Shown: piece by piece, positions 52,105-63,650 of the stretch
How positions within the stretch are numbered: the stretch's first letter is position 1
How the letters are laid out: each line of letters starts with the position of its first letter
Assembly (NCBI GenBank): GCA_910591455.2
Contig: OU342809.1
Coordinates: 19,695,427-19,759,426, forward strand
DNA from: Pholis gunnellus
Taxonomy: Eukaryota; Chordata; Actinopteri; Perciformes; Pholidae
DNA: 64,000 bases
Reading direction: 5' to 3'
The notes under the pieces: model-generated
Told to the model about the DNA's origin: nothing
The model's input: the letters and a program-made list of their open reading frames with translations, nothing else
The model's database searches: none
Translations under genes and position numbers: made by a program

Positions 52105-55100
52105 TTAAAAGGGCTTGATTATGTTTTGGATTTCCCATCTTTGCCCAGAGCATTCCTGTATTACAAGTTTGCCCTTTTTGATCTCCAGACATTGTTTTGT
52201 CTCTCTGTTCCTCATTTCTTTGCCCTAGAAAAGATAGGTGTGAAGACTTAAGAATGAGGAAGCACAGTATGTCATCTTAAAACATTCAGACAGCCACAGT
52301 GAATACTTTGAGCTATGAGTCACCCTAAACTCATCCACTCTCTAATTTCAAACACACTGACTTTTACCAACTATTTTACTGAGATAAAACTTCCCTTTCC
52401 TTGACTTTCATATACTTTGCTTTGTGTTGTGATAATAGTTGAACTTGTAGTAGGCCTACCTGAGTGAAGTCCCAGTAAATCCCCATTCCTTTCTGCACAG
52501 CCTCTTTGCAGTTGTAAAGGCCAGGCTCTGCATCTTTTTTCCCAACGTCAGTTAAACACCGGTTGTCATTGTACCTGTGGGACTTGATGCCGCCGATATA
52601 AAGCTCACCGCTTGAGCGATAATAGGTGACCTGAAAAATATTTTTTTAAAGTTAAGCAGCAAGCGTTTAAATAAGACAACAAACAGACAATACTGCCACT
52701 TGTATTTTTTGAAAGACAACCCCTTTAAGCTGCTTCACTTACTTGAGGTGCGTAGTAGTGGCAGGCGTAGGCGATGGGTGTCTGACCTGGTACTGGGCCT
52801 TGGTCTAAGCACAAATCAGCATCAAGATTCTTCAGCTATAAAAGGGGAAGTTCATCATTTTGTCAAACACAGAGAAAATGTATCGACCACTATTGCACGT
52901 GGGAGTGAATCACTAGAAAATGAATGAACGTGGCAATGCATGTGGCTGTGACACACCCACTGCACACCCCTGTACTGCTACACAAACAAAGCATGAGATC
53001 AAACTTAGCTTACTCCTCCATAAGCAACTAAGTTGTCCAAGGGATCCAATTTGGGATACACATTTTCCAGGTACCATTTGAAAGGTTTGCATTTTAACCT
53101 TTCCCTGAGTTTTTTCCTCTCTGAGATGTCCCCGATGTCAATTCCGTGATTCTGCAGAGAATATGGAGTGACATGTTTGTGATATTGTAACTTAAGAAAT
53201 TCAAATGCGCTCATAACTAAGCATATATGGACTCTTGGATGTTCATCCTGCACCCTGTGTGGAGAAGCATGCAGCATGCCAAGAAAGGGCATCATGGTTT
53301 TTTTGTTCTACCTCGAATGGCAAGTTCCACGCCAAGTTGACGTTGTGTTTGTATTCATCCATCCAGATTTCTGCTACCCTCAGGGCATTTCTCCTCATGG
53401 CTTTGCTCAGGTCAGGCATGTAGGGCTTGTGGGCCCTCTCGATGTGAGCGATCTTGGAGCATGGAACTACTTCAATACTGCCTCCACATGTCCACACCTG
53501 CATGAGCAAAGCAAAGAAAGAGCTCATACAATAAAACTGAATCATCAATTGTGTCAATGCAAATAAGGAGCTACTTAAAAGTTTACAAAATGTGGGCAAG
53601 CAAGCAAAGCAAAGTGGATGCTAGATGTAGCGTCATTCTTACCACACACACATGAAAGTGGTGTCAATCTTCTCATCTCGGCTGTCAGCAAGAAGCGAAA
53701 TTAAATCATTGCACATTTAATGATTCCTCTCACTTTCAACTTTTACCTCACCAACTGCATCGCTAATTGCCCTCCGTTTCCATAACGTGTGTAGGCTATG
53801 CATGTGTCCTCTACAGGTGCGCACATTCATAACTTTCATAACTAGATCATAACTTTTCCCGTGGTTTTTCAGGTTGTAAATGACACCCCTAGTCATTCAG
53901 AGTGAGAGGGGTAATTGCACTGAAGCCAGGATCTGCACTCTTTCTTGCTGCAAGTTGGCCTGGGACTGCGTCATAAGGTGTAAGATTTGTTAGATGTGCA
54001 TGTTAGATAGGTGATGCTTACTCACACGAATTCCCAGCTCAACATTTTCTCCACCGTACACTTCCATGCCTTCATCGAGGACTCCAATTTCTCCTAGATA
54101 CTTCCTGTCAGCTACCAGGATCCCCATGACAGATGGACTTCTGAGGTGAAGGAAGACAACGGTCGCAACAGTATAATTTACATCAGTATTACCGTTAAAA
54201 GTCAAGCTATTAGATGATCAAGAATGCTTCATCCAAGATACGATTTATGAGACCATAGTGTTATATTTGTTTGTCACAAATTGGAACAAGACTGACTGAT
54301 TTCACTTTAACTTACTTTCCAGGCAATGAGCCGTCTCCAAGTTTGTAATAGTCGTCCGAAAACCCCTCGTACATGCACCATAAGGCCCAGTCGAAGGCGT
54401 GTGCTGCTGGAAAGTATTCAGCAACCCTGAGGTCATCAAAGTGTACTTTGTCGAAAACTGGGGACGTCACCACCGTTCGGTTACCTTTGATCTGTGTCAG
54501 CAAGGGTTCAGCCCTGCATGAGGGGAATGGAAGAGAAGCGGTTCTCACATCACTGTACCCTTCTGACATTTACTTATCAACCAGTTAGACAGCTGTTTCA
54601 ATACTTCACCTCACCAGAGTCAGTTTGTACCTTCTTGCGGTATGGACACTTCCCTGTGTAACCTTTTCAAATGAATGTCTTGCTATAATTAACATTGTGA
54701 TGTTGTCAGTACTGGGGAAAAGCTTGAGAATTTCATTTTTTAAGTGAATTGCAAAAATGAAGGTTGTTTAGCGTTGTTTAGATGCAACTAATGTATCATG
54801 TTTCAAGTCTTTTACTAGAAATACTACACATAAATCATAGTATAATAGGATTTCTTTTTTTGCCACATTCTTACCACAGCTCATGGACTTCAATGTGCGC
54901 GTCCAGGATGGCCACCACGTCAGCAGTAGCAGCCCTCCATCCAGAAACCCTGGCATATGAAAGGCCTCGCCGCTTACTGTGCTTCACTCTTGTAATACGG
55001 AGACTCGGGTTCTGCTGCTCGATCATCTTCACGTACTCGTCAAGGTCCCCCTTCAAGTCATCTGAATTGAGAGGAAAATGTGGGCTATATGTTATGTAGT

Positions 55101-58100
55101 TCCTAGCAAGTTCAGACATGGCAGAGATAACAGTTTGCACACTGATTACCCAGAATGCAAAGCCGATTTGAGATGGTTTCATTATACTGAAAAGTGTTTC
55201 TGATGTTTTATTTCACTCATTGTCTGTAAGCAAGTTAGGATGGACACAAAAAAGAGAGAAACAACATTCAATATATTGCAATCCAGTGCCACACATCCAC
55301 AGCCTTGAATTTACTAAATGCAGGGCCATTGTGTTACATGATATTGGGGTTTATGTGCTCATAAAGGAATAGTTCAACACTTTTGGAAATATGTTTTTAT
55401 TTGCTTTCCTGCCAAGAGCTAGATAAGAACATCTATACCACAATTATGTCCGTCTGGTTAATATAGGGCTACTGCCAGCACCTAATTAGCTTAGCTTAGC
55501 ATAAAGAATGGAAACAAAGAGAAACAGCTAGCTTTGCTCTGTCCAAAGGTTACAATGTCCACCTGTAGCAGAAACTCTAAAGCTCACTAATAAATTATAT
55601 CTTGTTCGCCGCTTTTACACTTTGCACTCTGCACAATTTCACTGTAAAATAACAGTAACTTACTGGCAGCAGGGACGCCAGTAATTTACTGTTTTTTTAT
55701 GGTGAAGCTACCTTAATTTACTTTTACGGTAGCTTACCATATACTGGATTACGTGATGTGATAGGATAACTGGGTTTTACGGTGATTTTACGGTGTATGC
55801 CAGAATGTTACCATTTATTTACAAAGGGTAATACAACCCAATACTTTTGCATTTAATTCCCAACAAATAAAAGAATAACAATAGACATTCAATACATAAT
55901 TGTTGCAGTTTAATACATGTTCTCAAGACAAATAATAAAGGGACATTTTATTACATAACAAAACTCACAATGTACAGCATGTTTAGAAGAAAACAAATCA
56001 AATCATAACATTTTTAATGACTGGCTTAACTGAACTCATCAGGATAACCTCAGACCAGTAGCGTCGAGATCGAAAAGTAGCCGATGGTATGCTACTGTTG
56101 TTCAGCGTTTGGTACCCCTGGAGTAGTGTGCTACTGTTGTTAAGTGTTATGTACCTCTCTCTAGAGTGGTATGCTACTGTTGTTCAGCGGTATAACTATA
56201 CACTACAGGTGTGTTGTACAATGGGGAGTGTGAAATGTATTTGTTGGCTGGTGGCAGTCTTTTACATGTACTGTAGGTACTGTGTGTGCGGGTATGTGGA
56301 CTGGCGACAGTCTGTGTATGTATTGTATGTATGCAATATGTTATTTGTATTGTTTTAACAGCAGACACTGTATGTATGTTTCCAAGACAAATTTCCTTCG
56401 GGACAATACAGTCTATCTTATCTTATACCTATCTCTAGAGTGGTATGCCAGTACTTTTCCAATGGCACAGTGTTTGCTGATGGCAGGTTCCGCTTGAAAG
56501 TAGTAGTCTACTGTCAGACTGGCACACCAGTGCCGTCTCTTGATGCACATGCACATTTAATGTAAATTGGTTTGATTCACAAACAGTGATGCCGTAAATT
56601 AATTTTTTTGACTTTATTGACAAAGTAGCGCAACACAGAGTCTTAAATTAAGGAATGTATCTATTTTATCTCGTCCATTTTCTTGTTCGGATATATGAAA
56701 GGCTTTTTAAATGACAATAAATTGATTTAGTATTTGCTGATGTGCCCTGAAATTGATATTATGGTAATGTATGTATGTATACAGTATATATATATATATA
56801 TATATATACACAGTTGCACTCAAAAGTATTCAACCCCCATTGCAAATTAGGTGTATTTGCTAAATTTACAAACTTTCAGCTGTGAGAGTCACACAGACAC
56901 ACACCTGGTGCAGGTGCTGACAGAAGCAGTAGAGTGGAAGCTAGACAGGCCCAATAGCAATATCCCAATCACCACAGAAAGGTCTACCCTCTCCCCAGAC
57001 AATGTAGATATTCTCATCTTTTTGAAAATAATGTCACAGTAATGGTAAACATTATTGTGTATTTAAATGACATAACCTGACAGGAAGTAAACATAGACCC
57101 AAGTTGTTGCCTAGCAGTTCAGTTCAGTCTAAACAGTGGAAGCTAGCTCACTGGCTGTTTCTTTCTTTCAATATTGATCAAAGGACGAGGGAATCAACAT
57201 ACCTCATGTTGCACTTATACTTAACAGAATTGAGGATTCTTGAATGTTTTATTTTTATTTATTTCATTTTGTTTCAAATTGAACATCTTCAATATTTTTG
57301 TTTTCATGTAAGACTATAGCCCAAATTTCGTTGCTTTAAGTGTTCTTGAAGTTCTTTAATTAATAAATGGACAGCAAAGTTATATTTGTCTCCCCCCTTG
57401 CTGATCCGAAAAATGATCCGAACCGTGACTCAAGAACCGTGATCCGAACCGAACCGTGAGGTTTGTGATCCGTTGCACCCTTAACATATATAATAATTTA
57501 TTTATAACTATTTATCTTATATGCACTTATGACTTCTCGTGACTAGTAGTTCTCTTGAATACCTATGTTGAATACACTTATTGTAAGTCGCTTTGGATAA
57601 AAGCATCTGCTAAATGACTGTAATGTAATGTAATGATAGGTACATACCACTGAACAACTGTAGCATACCACTCCAGGGATAGGTACATACGGTTGAACAG
57701 TTGCATACCACTCCAGGGATAGGTACATACTGCTAAACAACAGTTGCATACCACTCCAGGGATAGGTACCTACCACTGAACAAGTAGCATTCCACTCCAG
57801 GGATAGGTACATACTGCTAAACAACAGTTGCATACCACTCCAGGGATAGGTACATACGACTGAACAGTTGCATACCACTCCAGGGATAGGTACCTACCAC
57901 TGAACAAGTAGCATTCCACTCCAGGGATAGGTACATACGGCTGAACAATTGCATACCCCTCCAGGGATAGGTACATACTGCTAAACAACAGTTGCATACC
58001 ACTCCAGGGATAGGTACCTACCACTGAACAAGTAGCATACCATCGGCCACTTTCGATCTCGGTGTCACTCCCTCAGACACTGAGTCAAAATAGCATTAAG

Positions 58101-61100
58101 AGTGAAACGCTGAATTGAAATAGTATCAAGAACAGTGTAATATAATTGCATTACAGTCTAGCTTGTTAACAAGTCTTATACACATTTATAGTTAATTTGA
58201 ACTGCATGCACTCACACATGAATGAAAACAATAAAGAGAGAGAACACCTTGAAAGAAGACTTGACTGCAGCGTCTGGCTGGTATCCTCAATCTCTGATGA
58301 CGAATGACTGTAAAACAAACAAAATAAAAACTTTAGAAACACAATGTTCTGAACGTCTGGAAAGTTTTATGACATCCAAGATAAACTCACTTAAAATAAG
58401 CTTTGGGTGTGCAACTGCGGGTTTGCATGTGCCTCACATATGTGAACATATCAGTTCGAAGCTAATACAACAATACCATACAGTTTAAATCAACAGACAT
58501 GCCTATGCGATGAGCTGATTGCGTTCGGTGAAGAAATTAAGCTAAGACAATGAGCCACAATGGACTAACGTTCGACACTAAAATGAGTTTGATCTGGTTC
58601 TAATGTTGCTCCTGGGATAACACACACGTAACGTTACTGTTAGTGTTAACTCAATTGTTTATCGTCTTGAACACATGTCGGCAATCTCTCCATTTTGATA
58701 ATCGTCCCGTTTGCGGTCCTTCAGTCGGTTCAATAAGAGCACAAGTAAACACAAGTTAGGTTACTAACGTTACATCTTAACACTGTAATTGGTGAATAAC
58801 TTTATTTATGTTACCTTAACTTGCTATGCTGTTAGCTAGCTAACCTTTCTAAGGTTAATTGAGCGTGAGCTAGCTATCGTCACAGAGCTAACATTAGCTC
58901 CGCCAATATTAGCAACCTAATGTAATGAAACAGACCAAGTGAAACATTATCTGAGATGTTAGCAGTTCAATATTCATGAAGACAAAACAATACTGGAGAC
59001 TTTGATCGGATGATAGGCGTAACGTTACCTCGGCTCCTCGGTTGATCTCCACATGGCTGTTGCTGAGAATGATGAACTGAAGCTGTTGTGTCCAAAGTCA
59101 CGTTCAGGAGCAGTCTGTCACTCTGTCACTCAAAAATGACTTTTAGGCAATGAACAGTTTGAATAATAAAAAATATTCTATCGTCATTACAGATACATTA
59201 ACCTACAATAGACAGTACGATGTAGATGGCTCGTGATTCACTGAACTTGTATAGAAAAGCGTATATCCACCACTTCACAGAAAATACTGGATTATGCTGT
59301 TAAATTACAGTAGTCTGCTGTTATTGTTAATTGACTGCATTGACTGTTAATTTACATTCGAGGGGTGAACATTTAACTCTATGTTACTGTTAATATGAAA
59401 TACTGTAAGATACCGTTTTAAATCCACCGTACATTTACAGCAATTCATTACAGTGTGTTTATCGCACACATTTATTAATTTGTGGTTTTACCGGGGCTTT
59501 ACCGGAGCTCAACATCCCGAAATATTGCTGTTACCGTATCCAGCACATGAACAACAATTTGTTTTTGTACTGCTTGAACAAAAAAGGTATAACATGTTGA
59601 AGCTGAAGTGCCGGACATTTACATGTAACTGAACGTCCATTACATTCAAGCCCTTGTCAAACAAATTCACACAATGATGATTAAGCCAACAGGAGTGCTT
59701 TCTCTCTCTCTCTCTAAATGTATTTTTACTTTAATCCTTCCTGTAAATGCCATTCATTTTAAGCATCCAATGCAGATAGCTATTGTTCCGTTACTATGGT
59801 CTTTACTATATGGTAATTACAGTCAATGCCAGAGAGGGGACACAAAAGTTCCGCACTCCAGCTTTAATTTATGAACTTTAGATGTGCTAGAGGGCAGATA
59901 CTTTTTAAGCTTTGTCTTCATGCTGACTGTAGTTTCATATTTTACCATACAGATGCAACAGTGCTATCACTCTTCTCATCAAAATCTTGGCAAGAGAGCA
60001 AATAAGCGAATTTCCCAAAGTGAAAAAAAACTATACTGCTTTAAAGCTGAAAATTAATTTGACAAACCACATTCTGTGGGATTTACAAGACAGCTGAAAA
60101 AAATTGATACTTTCAAAATGTAAATTACAATCACAAAGTAACACCTTGAATACACACCACAGATTAGAACAGCGTACAGACATATTAAAAACTTCATGGC
60201 TATATGGCAATATGAGCAGCAGTTGCCTCTGCACAATGAAACATGTTTTACCAGCACAACCTTCCTTCGAAGTAATTATTCATTAGATGAGCTTTTCTTT
60301 AACAAACGTGTTTGCACAATCTGAATCATTTGTAAACAACCAACCATTGGAGCTGTTGTCATCCACCAATATTATTTCCTTCAGTAGGTTTTTAGAGGTG
60401 CGGTCGATGATGCTGCGCAGAGCTCTTTTGATGACTGATAGGGCCTCATTCAGGTAGATCAACACCACTCCGAGGCTTGGCAGGTCCTTTGGGTAACTCT
60501 TTTTAAGACACCTATTCACAAACAGAAGGATTTCTCACAAATACCACCATCTGTCCATCAGTGAGCTGTGTCTAAAGACAAAGCATGTTAACTGGAAGGT
60601 GAAGGATGGTCAGCAAAAAACTATTAATCTAGACCTTTTGTGTACGAAGTGGAATGGCAGGTTTGGCATCATAGGAAATGACAATGATAAGTTGTAGCCT
60701 ACCTTTTATCCCTGGTGTCTGGGAGAGCTCGATCGAGAGGAAGGCGATCACTGAGGAACACGTTGTATCCGTACTTCTCATACAAACCCTGCGCCTCTCT
60801 TTGGTCGTCCTCAGACAGATTTCCCCCCCACGTCTTGAACAGGACAGAGTCTGGGAACAGTTTAATTGACTTTTTCTCTTTGGGGGCCTTCTGTTGGTCT
60901 TGAATCTTTGCTTCAGGTTGCTGTGGCTGCTTTTTGACTGATAGCTGTTCGACCTCTGCAGCTTTTCTCTGTCTGTCTCTGTCCTCTTCAAGCATTTTCT
61001 GAATGCTTTTCTGCTTTTCCTCAAAAGCTTGGAGTACATTGACTTGACAAAAGGATGACAGGGACACAGTGAAATCAGCTAGAGGCATGACCATCTTTTG

Positions 61101-61647
61101 TAGAAAATAGTAGACTATAGTTTTTCAAAATCAAAATAATTTTTCTTGAGATTCGTGTTCTCTTGATTGATTCTACACAAAAATAACGTTTTAAAAAAAT
61201 ATTATTTTCATGTGTCATACTTCTGTCTGCTAACATGCATACTGTATGCAGAAAATACCTTTCGTTGTATAAAGTGAACTGACATTTGAATCCTTCCACT
61301 TATCTTTCTAACAATGTCTCAACAACAATGTCTCAACAACAAATCAAACTGAACCAAATTTCCTTTCCATTTCACCATCTTCATTTGAAGTGAAAAGTTG
61401 ACATCCATCCCGATAAAGACGAAATAAAACAGAGTAACATGTATACTGGAAGAAAGATAAACCATTGCTTCAACTCACAGATATTGCTGATGTTTGTCTC
61501 CATGTCTGAAAAAATGCTGATAATACGCGGTGTGTCCAGCTCTTTGACAGTAGGCTCATATCCCCTGTTTATAAAAATGCCCGCGTAGAAGACGAGCGCG
61601 ATCCCCCCCAAAGTGAGGACTACCCGCTTCAACCCTGATGTCCTCAT
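52105..61647 (-). CDS. galnt8: Polypeptide N-acetylgalactosaminyltransferase, GALNT8-like
   Basis: Golgi type II membrane enzyme family that starts mucin-type O-glycans by adding GalNAc to Ser/Thr. Eleven exons in transcript order: 61647-61479, 61042-60703, 60511-60345, 55061-54875, 54513-54316, 54140-54026, 53497-53312, 53151-53014, 52835-52743, 52630-52460 and 52224-52105, all in phase, giving 627 residues (human GALNT8 637). A transmembrane segment spans 9-26, followed by a charged stem. The GT-A domain has EIILVDDNSSN (215-225), the metal-site DAH (279-281), SPVFD, and VYGGENVELGIR (381-392), where most family members have W before GGEN. Then come VWTCGGSIEVVPCSKIAHIE and a ricin-type lectin domain from about 501 with CLDQGPVPG and RCLTDVG. 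The Y-for-W change places it with GALNT8/9/18; galnt8 is the best fit, and the exact fish paralog is unresolved. Confidence 0.87.
55362..55606. mobile_element. Copy of an abundant teleost interspersed repeat
   Basis: Ordered blocks aaggaatagttcaacacttt, ggaaatatg, ctagataagaacatctatac, ttagcttagcttagcataaa, aaacagctagctttgctctg and ctctaaagctcactaat match a very common non-coding repeat of percomorph fish as I recall it. No ends are preserved. The CACTG-bounded element begins about 35 bp further on. Confidence 0.6.
56068..56205. repeat. Left inverted array of ~40-bp repeat
   Basis: About three units built around tatgctactgttgttcagc and gtacc-ctggagt, in opposite orientation to the array at 57,636-58,062. 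The outer edge gagatcgaaa-gt-gccgatggtatgctac is mirrored at the outer edge of the right array. Confidence 0.8.
56206..56430 (+). mobile_element. Truncated retroelement inserted in the left array
   Basis: Ends with tttccttcgggacaatacag, tctatc and ttatctta units, a common fish LINE-type 3' tail. The repeat unit it interrupts resumes directly after it with acctatctctagagtggtat, so it inserted after the array had formed. Confidence 0.55.
56785..56808. repeat. AT microsatellite
   Basis: Twelve AT units in the core between the two inverted arrays. Confidence 0.9.
57500..57636 (+). mobile_element. SINE/LINE 3' tail with TGTAA repeats
   Basis: Contains ttgtaagtcgctttggataa, aagcatctgctaaatgactg and a taatg repeat tail. 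This 3' signature is shared by many teleost retroposons. It abuts the right 40-bp array directly. Confidence 0.65.
57636..58062. repeat. Right inverted array of ~40-bp repeat
   Basis: The core ctccaggg recurs at 57671, 57711, 57754, 57795, 57838, 57878, 57919, 57959 and 58002, a spacing of 40-43 bp. Each unit carries ccactccagggataggtac followed by variable tac-tg-t(a/g)aacaa sequence and gcatacca. About ten units in total. Confidence 0.93.
58248..59054 (-). pseudogene. Two-exon 5' gene fragment inside the CACTG-bounded element
   Basis: On the minus strand, ATG at 59,054 opens eight codons (MWRSTEEP) to a donor (CCGAG then gtaacg) at 59,029. An acceptor (ttgttttacag) at 58,308 leads to a 60-base exon (58,307-58,248) that stays open: SHSSSEIEDTSQTL, then about seven more residues to a possible donor (TTTCAAG then gtgttc). 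Sequence upstream of the ATG is CpG-rich. No later exon is visible because the 40-bp array begins just beyond. It could be the 5' end of a captured host gene, a remnant of an element gene, or chance. I do not recognise the peptide. Confidence 0.3.
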
Positions 61648-61995
61648 GCTGAACACACACCGACTGATCTCCCAGCAAGAGAATAAAAAACGTTCGACAG
61701 AGATTCTTTCTTTTTAGAGGCCTCCCCCCGCTGTTTGCCAATAGACGCAGGTGTTCCTGTCGTTGTGATGTCATCTGCTTACTGAAATCGGAACCTCGAT
61801 AATGTAACATGTACCATCATGTATAAAAAAAAACTCCACTCCCTAATTTGAAGAGAGACAGCGAGATCCTTTTTGCGGCACTGGCACCCAGAGGCAGGTG
61901 TCGGAACTGTGTCAGTCAGGTGCCACAACTGTGGCAGTCGAGCGGCACTGAGCGGCACTGTTCGGCACCTGAGCGGCACTGTTCGGCAGCTGCCG
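61648..61995 (-). promoter_or_regulatory. galnt8 upstream region with GC-rich decamers
   Basis: Upstream of the galnt8 start codon the sequence is GC-rich. At about 61,930-61,990 it carries five or six copies of a 10-11 bp unit related to gcggcactga / gttcggcacc, about 280-345 bp upstream of the ATG. No TATA box was seen. Confidence 0.4.
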
Positions 61996-62400
61996 AGCAG
62001 AGTGGGCGGAGTCACATTTCTAGAGAACACACATTGTTGTTACGACAGTTCAGCTGCCATAAATCAGTTTTATGATTTTAGTTGATTCACCGGAGCCGCC
62101 CGTTCTCTGTATACATCCTGTGAGTAACCACGTTGTACTTTTTTGTTTGTTATTCATTTTATTTAAGTATGATTTTGCTGGTTTTGCAACAAAAGGAAAC
62201 ATAATACACTCCTTCCAAATTATTACTTTTATAGTCATTTACAACAATCGGCAAAAATAATGAAACTAAATCATCCGTTTTATTATCATTTAAAAGTATA
62301 TATATAAAAACGTTTTTAAATGAAAACCCATAAAATCTCCAATCCAAAAATACATGTCTGAAAATATCTGAAATGTCTGAAAACAAGCTGCCAGTGACAA
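61996..62400. other. AT-rich spacer
   Basis: Sequence between the GC-rich decamers and the first minisatellite array. No gene or repeat family recognised. Confidence 0.4.
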
Positions 62401-62422
62401 TAGTTGTCACAGGAGTTCCGCC

Positions 62423-62672
62423 AGCAGTCAGAGGGGTGTCGGAGGGTGCCAGAGAGTGCCGCCAGCAGTCAGAGAGTGCCGGAGGGTGCCAGAGAGTGCC
62501 GGAGGGTGCCAGAGAGTGCCAGAGAGTGCCGGAGGGTGCCGCGAGCAGTCAGAGGGTGCCAGAGAGTGCCGCGAGCAGTCAGAGGGTGCCAGAGAGTGCC
62601 AGAGAGTGCCGGAGGGTGCCAGAGAGTGCCAGAGAGTGCCGCGAGCAGTCAGAGGGTGTCGGAGGGCAGAGG
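62423..62672. repeat. Decamer minisatellite array 1
   Basis: About 24 contiguous 10-bp units of the types agagagtgcc, ggagggtgcc and the linked pair gcgagcagtc-agagggtgcc, kept in strict 10-bp register. The unit contains no stop codon in forward frames, which creates three long artefactual open frames. Confidence 0.95.
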
Positions 62673-63650
62673 GGTGTGCCCCCCCTGGTCCGTGTATGTT
62701 TTGATAGTCTGTTTTATGGTTTATTTGTTTTTCTTTTCAAGAGCGACGCAAAGTCAGACAGGTAGTTCGGAAGTAAGAATATGTCAAAAAAGGTAATAGA
62801 ATGACCATATACAAGAAAATGGTTCGTCTATGATGCAAGCACATACCAGGGTAACATTAGGAGACAAATAAATAAATATAAATGAATAAATGTGGGCTGA
62901 TGGGAGTGTGTTAGCAACAATAGTTGACTACATGCGATTTAATATTAATTTATCCATGTACACAGCAAGAATGAAGTTTTCGATTAATCTGTGGATTGTT
63001 TGATGCAATACAGTTTTTAATATAGTTTAATCAAGGTCATTTTTGTGTGTGCAGAGCTGTTGCTATTTATTCTTCCACCGTATTGCTTTGCTGCTTGAGT
63101 GAACGCAGAGCATAGCCTGTAATAGCCTGAATAAGAGTGTTTACCATTTCTACCACTAGATGGCAGTATACGTGTATTTCAACCATAGATTTGTCATATT
63201 TACTTGTGTCTTTGTTAATTGTCTAGGTTATTGATACAGATGGATTTAATGCTGATTATTTCATCTGATATTTGATGTTGATGGTTAATTTGCAACCTAG
63301 TTGTATAAATCATGTATTTACTTGTTATTTGTATGTAATAGAAAAGTGAGCATGTGTTCATGAAGCAATACATAATGACAATTGGAAAATAAAGAGACGT
63401 TTGGTTCATTCTTTTCAAACACTTCGCCTAATTTACCTACTTCATTGATTTAATTGTCACACTTAAATCCTGAATTGACGAGTGAAACAGAAGAAGTTAA
63501 AACGCCAAGATGAGAAGATATAATGTTGGTCAAATACTGTGGTCCAAATTAAAGTACTTCAGTTTTATTGCCATTGATTTTGATTCTAGAATATTGAAAA
63601 AATTCCTAATCTCACAAGACAAGAGCAAAAACAAGATTAAGTTGTTCTGT
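62673..63650. other. Spacer between the two decamer arrays
   Basis: AT-rich sequence of about 1 kb without recognisable coding potential. A plus-strand AATAAA occurs at about 63,388 after T-rich sequence. No similarity to the arrays seen. Confidence 0.5.

Larger units (their letters stand above)
55640..59455. mobile_element. Non-autonomous DNA transposon with CACTGTAA/TTACAGTG ends
   Basis: The left end starts CACTGTAAAATAACAGTAAC and the right end finishes CAATTCATTACAGTG, so the terminal eight bases are inverted repeats of the CACTA/EnSpm type. Subterminal motifs recur at both ends: TTTACTGT/ACAGTAA, ACGGTA, and actggcagc...gccagt with ccagaatgttacc on the left. These are features of a widespread teleost element family. 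No transposase frame is visible. The flanks (ttt and tgt) do not give a clean 3-bp target duplication, so the exact ends are uncertain. The interior holds inverted tandem arrays and inserted retroelement tails. Confidence 0.55.
55062..60344 (-). other. galnt8 intron 3, expanded by mobile DNA
   Basis: This 5.3 kb intron is far longer than the other introns of the gene (mostly 100-600 bp). Most of the excess is explained by the repeat and element described separately at 55,362-55,606 and 55,640-59,455. The donor is a weak gttggt after AATG. Confidence 0.8.

Noticed and set aside
57543..58024. Minus-strand frames with repeated VPIPGVV/YPWSGMQ peptides
   Set aside because: They are translations of the 40-bp tandem repeat in several frames with no gene context.
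57636..58062. Regular ~40-bp repeats resembling a CRISPR array
   Set aside because: Units are contiguous variants without distinct spacers, in a vertebrate intron, with an inverted copy nearby.
62373..62796. Overlapping open frames of up to 130 codons with ARECREQSEG-type repeats
   Set aside because: They are produced by the stop-free 10-bp minisatellite, appear in all three forward frames, and have no codon bias or family match.
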